Positions 6,658 to 10,601 of a stretch of DNA of 10,601 nt are shown piece after piece. Location of the stretch: the NCBI RefSeq assembly GCF_052216985.1, contig NZ_JBQOUY010000044.1:1-10601 (forward strand), given 5' to 3'. The position numbers and the translations under genes are program-made. Within the stretch, counting starts at the first letter, position 1; every line of letters starts with the position of its first letter. Under the pieces are notes generated by a model, which made no database searches, was not told the DNA's origin, and was given only the letters and a program-made list of their open reading frames with translations. The stretch is from Acidaminococcus fermentans_A. GTDB lineage: Bacteria; Bacillota; Negativicutes; Acidaminococcales; Acidaminococcaceae.

Positions 6658-6711
6658 ATAATATAGTCATGACTAGTATAGCTACGACTATGCTAATTAC
6701 GACTATATTAT
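6658..6711 (+). promoter_or_regulatory. GACTA site array upstream of the ATPase gene
   Basis: GACTA occurs at 6671, 6686 and 6701, exactly 15 bases apart, twice within TACGACTAT. The first copy belongs to a perfect 12-bp palindrome TAGTCATGACTA (6664-6675). The outer edges form a perfect 11-bp inverted repeat, ATAATATAGTC (6658-6668) with GACTATATTAT (6701-6711). The whole block is AT-rich, lies 19-70 bases before the start codon and so probably covers the promoter. TATATT (6704-6709) or TATGCT (6689-6694) could be -10 boxes, but no clear -35 is found. It looks like an operator region; the binding protein is unknown. Confidence 0.6.
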
Positions 6712-6729
6712 TTACAGGAGGGAATCTCT

Positions 6730-8124
6730 ATGTTCATCGGCAGAAAGCAGGAACTGGCAGCTCTGGAAAAACGCTATGGATCTGGACATTTTGAATTCCC
6801 TGTAATTTACGGACGGCGGCGGGTGGGGAAGACCCGGTTGATCCGGGAATTTATCCAGGATAAGCCGGCGGTTTATTTCATGGCTACAGAGCAGAGCAAA
6901 AAAGAGCAGCTGGCCAACCTGACGGCAGCTGTACGGGAGCAGATTCCGGATCTTCAGACCCGGCTGCTGGATTCTTTTTCCAGTTTTGAAGATCTGTTTG
7001 CTTATCTGACCGAAGTGGGACGGCACAAACGTTTGGTATTTGTCATTGATGAATATCCCTATCTGGCCAAAGCGGCTCCGGAAATTTCCTCCATCCTGCA
7101 GAAGGTCATTGATCAGGAGTGGAAGGATACGGAACTGTATCTGATTCTGTGTGGATCGTCCATGAGTTTCATGGAACGGCAGGTGCTCAGTTACCAGAGT
7201 CCTCTTTATGGACGGAGAATGGCCCAGTTGAAACTCCATGCTCTTCCCTATTACGAAGCCGTCCGGTTTTTCCCAGGATGGACAGAAGAGGAAAAAATGA
7301 TGGCTTATGGAATCTGTGATGGGATTCCCCAGTATCTTCTGTATCTGTCCCATTATGGAAATCTGGAAGAAGCGGTGTGTGAGGAACTGCTTTCTCCTAG
7401 CGGGCATCTCCAGGAGGAACCGGAAAACCTGATGCTCCAGGAATTGCGGGAACCAGCTGTGTACAACAGCATCCTTACAGCTATCGCCCATGGTGCCAAC
7501 CGGCTCCATGAAATTGCTTCCGCAGTGGGCAAGGATACCAACGGTCTGGTTTTTTACCTAAAGAATCTCCAGGATCTGGAGTTGGTCCGTAAAATACAGC
7601 CGGTGGAGAATACCTCATCCCGGAAAAGTCTTTATCAGCTGGCAGACAATCTGTACCGTTTCTGGTTCCGCTTCCTTCCTGGCTGCAGCTCTCTGATTGC
7701 CCTGGGAATGGGAAAGCAGGCCTGGGAGCAGAAAATTCGGCCGCAATTTCCAGCCTATTTCGGGCATGTATTTGAAGAAATCGCTCTCCAGTATATTCAA
7801 TACCAGGTAAAGCAAGGCAAAGGATACCCGTTGTATCTCCAGTACGGAAGCTGGTGGGGAACAGATCCACGGAAACGGAGAGAAGAGGAAATTGATCTGG
7901 TCTGCACTGATGAACAGCATGTCCTTTGCGGAGAATGTAAATGGAAACAGGACCCTATGGATCTGTCGGTCCTGCGGTTGCTCCAGGAGCGGAGTGAATT
8001 GGTCCGGAAGGGGCGGAAAATCCAGTACGTATTGTTTTCCCGTGCTGGTTTTACCCCAAGGTTAGAAACAGAGGCCAGGGAGGAGAATGTCCTGCTGCTG
8101 ACGCCCAAGGAACTGCTGGTTTGA
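6730..8124 (+). CDS. ATPase fused to a PD-(D/E)XK-like nuclease domain (COG1672 / DUF234 type)
   Basis: A 464-residue protein opening with MFIGRKQELAAL, typical of the STAND-related 'archaeal ATPase' group. Walker A is YGRRRVGKTRL (27-37), Walker B LVFVIDEYPYL (102-112), and a sensor segment CGSSMSFM (141-148) follows. Residues about 235-290 look like a winged helix (HEIASAVGKDTNGLVFYLKNLQ region). The C-terminal domain (about 300-464) matches the DUF234 layout and shows a nuclease-like signature: E349, D389 in EEIDLV and E402-x-K404 in GECKW. Length is normal. AGGAGGG precedes the ATG by 7 bases. The gene stands alone, has its own terminator and a repeat-rich control region. The biological role of this family is unsettled; defence or mobile-element functions have been suggested for related ATPases, and neither is shown here. 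Confidence 0.88.
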   Translation: MFIGRKQELAALEKRYGSGHFEFPVIYGRRRVGKTRLIREFIQDKPAVYFMATEQSKKEQLANLTAAVREQIPDLQTRLLDSFSSFEDLFAYLTEVGRHKRLVFVIDEYPYLAKAAPEISSILQKVIDQEWKDTELYLILCGSSMSFMERQVLSYQSPLYGRRMAQLKLHALPYYEAVRFFPGWTEEEKMMAYGICDGIPQYLLYLSHYGNLEEAVCEELLSPSGHLQEEPENLMLQELREPAVYNSILTAIAHGANRLHEIASAVGKDTNGLVFYLKNLQDLELVRKIQPVENTSSRKSLYQLADNLYRFWFRFLPGCSSLIALGMGKQAWEQKIRPQFPAYFGHVFEEIALQYIQYQVKQGKGYPLYLQYGSWWGTDPRKRREEEIDLVCTDEQHVLCGECKWKQDPMDLSVLRLLQERSELVRKGRKIQYVLFSRAGFTPRLETEAREENVLLLTPKELLV

Positions 8125-8129
8125 ACGTG

Positions 8130-8165
8130 AAAAGGGGGCTGTTGCATGCGCAACAGCCTCTTTTT
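8130..8165 (+). terminator. Intrinsic terminator of the ATPase gene
   Basis: A stem of about 15 bp (8130-8145 with 8150-8164; core GGCTGTTGC/GCAACAGCC with two G-U pairs outside it), loop ATGC, then TTTTT at 8161-8165. It starts six bases after the stop codon. Confidence 0.9.
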
Positions 8166-8167
8166 GA

Positions 8168-8200
8168 GGTCTCGGGTCTCGAGTCGTGAGTCTCGAGCCG
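8168..8200 (+). repeat. Heptamer tandem repeat, locus B (left arm)
   Basis: Tandem 7-base units TCGGGTC, TCGAGTC, GTGAGTC, TCGAGCC (8172-8199), with a partial GGTC before. It begins two bases after the ATPase terminator T-run. It is inverted relative to the copy at 8338-8363 and identical to it except for one extra whole unit (GTGAGTC). Confidence 0.85.
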
Positions 8201-8337
8201 TTGGATAGAACCTGTTCCCATGGCCAGGTTCTTTTGAAAGTGTAGAACCAGTATCGTGCTGGATATAGAAACGAATATCTTATCGTTAGCAGATTAGGGT
8301 TTGTACATTCAAAAAATTTGCTTGCAAATTTCTCATT
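8201..8337. other. Non-coding spacer between the inverted heptamer arrays
   Basis: About 137 bases with no convincing gene. Several small hairpins are visible: GAACCTG/CAGGTTC (8208-8231), CCAG/CTGG near 8248-8263, and AAATTTGC-TT-GCAAATTT (near 8313-8331). The word GATAGAA or close variants (GGATAGAACC, GTGTAGAACC, GGATATAGAAAC) recurs three times here, and once beside the heptamer array at 2294 (GGGATAGAAAC). Together with the flanking arms this resembles a small non-autonomous repeat element, but no target duplication is seen. Confidence 0.5.
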
Positions 8338-8363
8338 CGGCTCGAGACTCGAGACCCGAGACC
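8338..8363 (-). repeat. Heptamer tandem repeat, locus C (right arm, inverted)
   Basis: Read on the minus strand the units are TCGGGTC, TCGAGTC, TCGAGCC, preceded by GGTC. Every base matches locus B apart from the missing GTGAGTC unit, so the two arms could form a 26-bp stem with a 7-base bulge. Confidence 0.85.
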
Positions 8364-8388
8364 GAGCCGCTATACGGCTTATGAGACC

Positions 8389-8425
8389 GGGGGTGTTGCA
8401 CGTAACGTGCAACACCCCCTTATGT
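8389..8425. terminator. Hairpin terminator between the ATPase and ferritin genes
   Basis: A perfect 14-bp stem GGGGGTGTTGCACG/CGTGCAACACCCCC (8389-8402 with 8406-8419), loop TAA. It lies 13 bases beyond the ferritin stop codon. The T-rich side (TTATGTTTTT) is on the plus strand; the minus strand has no U-tract after the stem. So it is probably the ferritin 3' end hairpin and a back-up stop for rightward read-through. Confidence 0.75.
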
Positions 8426-8432
8426 TTTTCCC

Positions 8433-8945
8433 TCAAGGCACCAGGGTCGGTGCGGCGTAGACTCTGGCCAGGAGTTCCTGGTTCAGGGCATACAGCCCTT
8501 TAGGATCGCTGCCGAACAGTTCGAACTTCTTGATCAAATCGCCCACGTTCTTTTCTTCTTCGCCCTGTTCTTTTACGAACCAGTCGAAGAACTGCATGGT
8601 CCGGTAATCTTTGGCTTTGTCCGCGGCGGCGTAGATTTTGTTGATGCAGCCGGTGATGAACTGTTCATGTTTCAGGGCGGCTTTCAGGGCATCATCCAGC
8701 TTCTTATAGGTCATGTCTGGTTTGTCGATGGTGCCAAAGACTACAGGAGCATCGTTATTTTGTAAGTAAGTCCGCATGAGCATAGCATGGTCCCGTTCTT
8801 CCTGGGCTTGGATGTCGAACCAGTGGGCGAAGCCGTCCAGGCCTTTTTCCTGGTAATAGTTGGCGAAATCCAGGTATAGATAAGCGGAATAGAATTCCTT
8901 GGTGACCTGTTCATTGATCAGGTCTTTGACTTTGTTGTCCAGCAT
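8433..8945 (-). CDS. ftnA: Ferritin (bacterial non-haem ferritin)
   Basis: A 170-residue four-helix-bundle protein that oxidises Fe(II) and stores it as a ferric mineral in a cytoplasmic 24-subunit shell. All ferroxidase-centre residues of the E. coli FtnA type are at matching positions: E17, Y24, E50 and H53 (in QAQEERDH), E94 (KHEQ), Q127 and E130 (VKEQGEEE). The haem-binding Met of bacterioferritin is not obvious, so FtnA is preferred. Length matches the family (about 165-170). AGGAGG (8954-8959) lies 8 bases before the ATG. It is transcribed alone from an extended -10 promoter, divergent from the NUDIX gene. No clear Fur or PerR box was identified by eye. Confidence 0.95.
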   Translation of the reverse strand: MLDNKVKDLINEQVTKEFYSAYLYLDFANYYQEKGLDGFAHWFDIQAQEERDHAMLMRTYLQNNDAPVVFGTIDKPDMTYKKLDDALKAALKHEQFITGCINKIYAAADKAKDYRTMQFFDWFVKEQGEEEKNVGDLIKKFELFGSDPKGLYALNQELLARVYAAPTLVP

Positions 8946-8973
8946 AAGTAAAACCTCCTTTTATCTTGGTTCC

Positions 8974-8982
8974 ATTATAGCA
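8974..8982 (-). promoter_or_regulatory. Extended -10 promoter of the ferritin gene
   Basis: On the minus strand TGCTATAAT is a perfect extended -10, about 29 bases before the ferritin ATG. The -35 region (TCGCTG at 8997-9002) is poor. Confidence 0.7.
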
Positions 8983-9008
8983 GGTTTACCGTTGGTCAGC
9001 GAAAAAAC

Positions 9009-9037
9009 TTGACACCTTTTCTCCGTTTGGGTATGCT
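9009..9037 (+). promoter_or_regulatory. Promoter of the NUDIX hydrolase gene
   Basis: TTGACA (9009-9014), a 17-bp spacer, TATGCT (9032-9037). Transcription would start near 9044, just before the ribosome binding site AAAGGAGGA (9052-9060). This also argues for ATG 9067 over ATG 9046 as start. Confidence 0.8.
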
Positions 9038-9066
9038 ACCTCTGTATGAACAAAGGAGGAAATCCC

Positions 9067-9585
9067 ATGCATTTTGAATATTGTCCTACCTGCGGCAGCC
9101 AGCTCCAACCGAAACCAGCTGGAGATGAAGGGCTGGTCCCTTTCTGTTCCATCTGCCAGCGGTACTGGTTCGACTTTTTCTACAGCTGTATCATCGTCCT
9201 GCTCTGCAATGAGTATGATGAAGTGGTCTTGTGCAAACAGCCCCATCTTTCTCAGGAATATGAAAGCATCACTTCCGGTTTCATCATGCCGGGAGAAACT
9301 GCGGAAGAAACCGCTTACCGGGAAGTCCAGGAAGAACTGGGACTGACCTTGGATCGGCTGATCCCGGAAGGGACTTTCTGGTTCAGCAAGGGGCAGATGC
9401 TCATGCACGGATTTTTGGGTTTCGTCCACAAGCAGCCTTTTGCCCTGTCCCAGGAAGTCACATCCGCCCACTGGGTGCCGATCCTGGACCTGCCTCGAAC
9501 GGCTTATCCTGAGACACCGGAAAACGTGATCTATCCTCTGTGGCGGAAACTGCTGGCTATGAAGGGAATGGAGGAGAGAAAATAG
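9067..9585 (+). CDS. NUDIX hydrolase with N-terminal zinc ribbon
   Basis: A 172-residue protein. The N-terminus holds a four-cysteine zinc ribbon, CPTCG (6-10) and CSIC (28-31 region). The Nudix box is complete and fits GX5EX7REUXEEXGU: GFIMPGE, seven residues, then REVQEELGL. Such proteins hydrolyse nucleoside diphosphates linked to another group; the zinc ribbon recalls NudC NADH pyrophosphatases, but the NudC-specific downstream motif is not clear, so the substrate is open. An upstream in-frame ATG at 9046 would add seven residues, but ATG 9067 has AAAGGAGGA six bases before it and is preferred. Divergent from ferritin, 92 bases before murI, which has its own promoter. Confidence 0.9.
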   Translation: MHFEYCPTCGSQLQPKPAGDEGLVPFCSICQRYWFDFFYSCIIVLLCNEYDEVVLCKQPHLSQEYESITSGFIMPGETAEETAYREVQEELGLTLDRLIPEGTFWFSKGQMLMHGFLGFVHKQPFALSQEVTSAHWVPILDLPRTAYPETPENVIYPLWRKLLAMKGMEERK

Positions 9586-9621
9586 GATTAGAATTCTTGT
9601 TAGACGTTTCCTGCTTTATCG

Positions 9622-9630
9622 TGCTATAAT
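9622..9630 (+). promoter_or_regulatory. Extended -10 promoter of murI
   Basis: TGCTATAAT is a perfect extended -10 about 48 bases before the murI ATG. A possible -35, TTAGAC (9600-9605), is 19 bp away. Confidence 0.65.
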
Positions 9631-9677
9631 ATAATGTCCTAGTACGGTTCGACGGAAAAATGATAAGGAGGGAAACC

Positions 9678-10472
9678 ATGAATCCATTAGATCCCATTGG
9701 TGTCATTGATTCCGGTGTGGGCGGACTTACTGTCCTGAAATGGCTCCTGCAGAAAATGCCCCATGAGCGGTTCATTTTTATTGGAGATACGGCCCGGACC
9801 CCCTATGGCAACCGGCCCCGGGAAGAAATCGAAGAATTCGTCGGTGAAATGACGACCTGGCTGCACCGCCGGCAGATCAAGCAGCTGGTGGTAGCCTGCA
9901 ACACCATTACGGTCCTGGGAACGGACGTCATCAAGAACGGCTATGATTTTTCGGTTATCGGCATGAAAAAGGGCGCCCGTATGGTAGGGGGCGTTACGAA
10001 GAACAAAAAAGTAGGCTTCCTGGCTACCGATTTTACGGTGGCTTCCGGGGCTCACAAGAAGGAAATCCAGGAAATCGATCCGGAAATCCAGGTGTTCGGC
10101 CAGGGATGTCCCAAGTTCGTACCCCTTATCGAGGGAGAGAAGTTCGGCAGCCCAGAACTGGCAGCAGCTATCAAGGAATATACGGATAAGCTGAAAGAAC
10201 ATGATGTGGATACGGTCATGCTGTCCTGTACCCATTATCCTTTTGTAGAAAAAGAAATCCGGGAAGCTTTTGGGCCGGATGTGACCATCCTGGACCCGGC
10301 AGAACGGACAGTCCAGGCCGCTATCGATGATCTGGAACAGCGCAGGTTGGCACGGAAGACCGGCCTGGGCCGGGCAGAAGTGTGCTTCACCGCCGACCTG
10401 GAGCGGGGCAAGCGGCTGGCAGCCCGGATGCTGGATATGAATCAATGTGATTTCCGGCTGATCCATTTGTGA
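9678..10472 (+). CDS. murI: Glutamate racemase
   Basis: A 264-residue cytoplasmic enzyme that interconverts L- and D-glutamate without a cofactor and supplies D-glutamate for peptidoglycan. The two-cysteine mechanism is intact: C74 in VVACNTITVL and C184 with H186 in LSCTHYPFV. The substrate-binding segments GVIDSGVGGLTVL (8-20) and DTARTPYGNRP (37-47) are also present. Length agrees with the family (255-285). An in-frame ATG at 9660 would add six residues, but AAGGAGGG (9664-9671) lies six bases before ATG 9678, which is preferred. The variant VVACNTIT (usually CNTATA) and LSCTHYP (usually LGCTHYP) are mild departures. Transcribed from its own extended -10 promoter. Confidence 0.95.
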   Translation: MNPLDPIGVIDSGVGGLTVLKWLLQKMPHERFIFIGDTARTPYGNRPREEIEEFVGEMTTWLHRRQIKQLVVACNTITVLGTDVIKNGYDFSVIGMKKGARMVGGVTKNKKVGFLATDFTVASGAHKKEIQEIDPEIQVFGQGCPKFVPLIEGEKFGSPELAAAIKEYTDKLKEHDVDTVMLSCTHYPFVEKEIREAFGPDVTILDPAERTVQAAIDDLEQRRLARKTGLGRAEVCFTADLERGKRLAARMLDMNQCDFRLIHL

Positions 10473-10518
10473 AAAAGGTAACGTCCATATAATGGTGTAA
10501 AAAGATAATTTCATAAAA

Positions 10519-10540
10519 ATGAGCCATATGCTCATCCTTT
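10519..10540 (+). terminator. Weak hairpin after murI
   Basis: ATGAGC (10519-10524) pairs with GCTCAT (10530-10535) around a 5-base loop, followed by CCTTT. The stem is only 6 bp, so termination would be weak; it may equally be a feature of the next promoter. Confidence 0.3.
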
Positions 10541-10543
10541 AGG

Positions 10544-10549
10544 TATAAT
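10544..10549 (+). promoter_or_regulatory. -10 box of the gene starting at 10594
   Basis: A perfect TATAAT about 45 bases before the next ATG. No good -35 box is seen at standard spacing; the weak hairpin overlaps that position. Confidence 0.5.
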
Positions 10550-10593
10550 GTAAATCGACCAAAACCCACATAATACCGAGGGAGGAAAAACAA

Positions 10594-10601
10594 ATGGCTC
10601 A
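10594..10601 (+). CDS. Start of a further gene (partial, unidentified)
   Basis: ATGGCTCA at the very end of the window is preceded by GGGAGG (10580-10585) and a -10 box at 10544. Only M-A and part of a third codon are visible, so the product cannot be named. Confidence 0.65.

Noticed and set aside
10485..10493. TATAAT-like box just after murI as a second promoter
   Set aside because: No -35 or extended -10 supports it, and the box at 10544 is better placed for the next gene.

Overview
The window looks like a chromosomal segment of a low-to-mid GC Firmicute. The style of the MurI, ferritin, PIN-PhoH and DUF2905 proteins, together with Gram-positive-like promoters (TTGCCC/TTGACA, 17-bp spacers, extended TGnTATAAT -10 boxes) and AGGAGG ribosome binding sites, suggests the class Negativicutes, perhaps near Acidaminococcus. 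That placement is an impression from protein flavour, not a computed result.

Layout: positions 1-407 hold the end of an rRNA operon: the 23S 3' end, a 5S gene and a strong bidirectional terminator. A leftward PIN-PhoH ATPase gene (513-1877) is divergent from a rightward DUF2905 membrane protein gene (2043-2243). Next is a decayed IS21-family element (about 2365-4498). Its istA carries two in-frame stop codons, its istB is intact, and its right end has four phased GTGGCTCA repeats. The right end of the IS lies in the 3' end of a leftward MATE transporter gene (4496-5776) and supplies that gene's stop codon, so the transporter has lost its last transmembrane segment. A leftward promoter plus terminator hairpin (5866-5990) precedes the MATE gene and could be an attenuator leader or a small RNA. 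Beyond it is an HD-domain phosphohydrolase gene (5993-6556, leftward).

The right part holds a rightward COG1672/DUF234-type ATPase fused to a PD-(D/E)XK-like nuclease domain (6730-8124), preceded by an array of GACTA sites. A convergent intergenic block (8125-8432) carries two terminators and inverted heptamer repeats. A leftward ferritin gene (8433-8945) is divergent from a NUDIX hydrolase gene (9067-9585). Glutamate racemase (9678-10472) follows, then the first codons of another gene at 10594.

Most of the window is housekeeping: translation RNA, RNA metabolism, iron storage, nucleotide clean-up and cell-wall D-glutamate. The less ordinary signals are the family of 7-bp tandem repeats attached to transcription terminators at three or four loci, the IS-truncated MATE gene with its possible regulated leader, and the ATPase-nuclease gene with its own repeat-rich control region. 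No complete, clearly new multi-gene system is visible.
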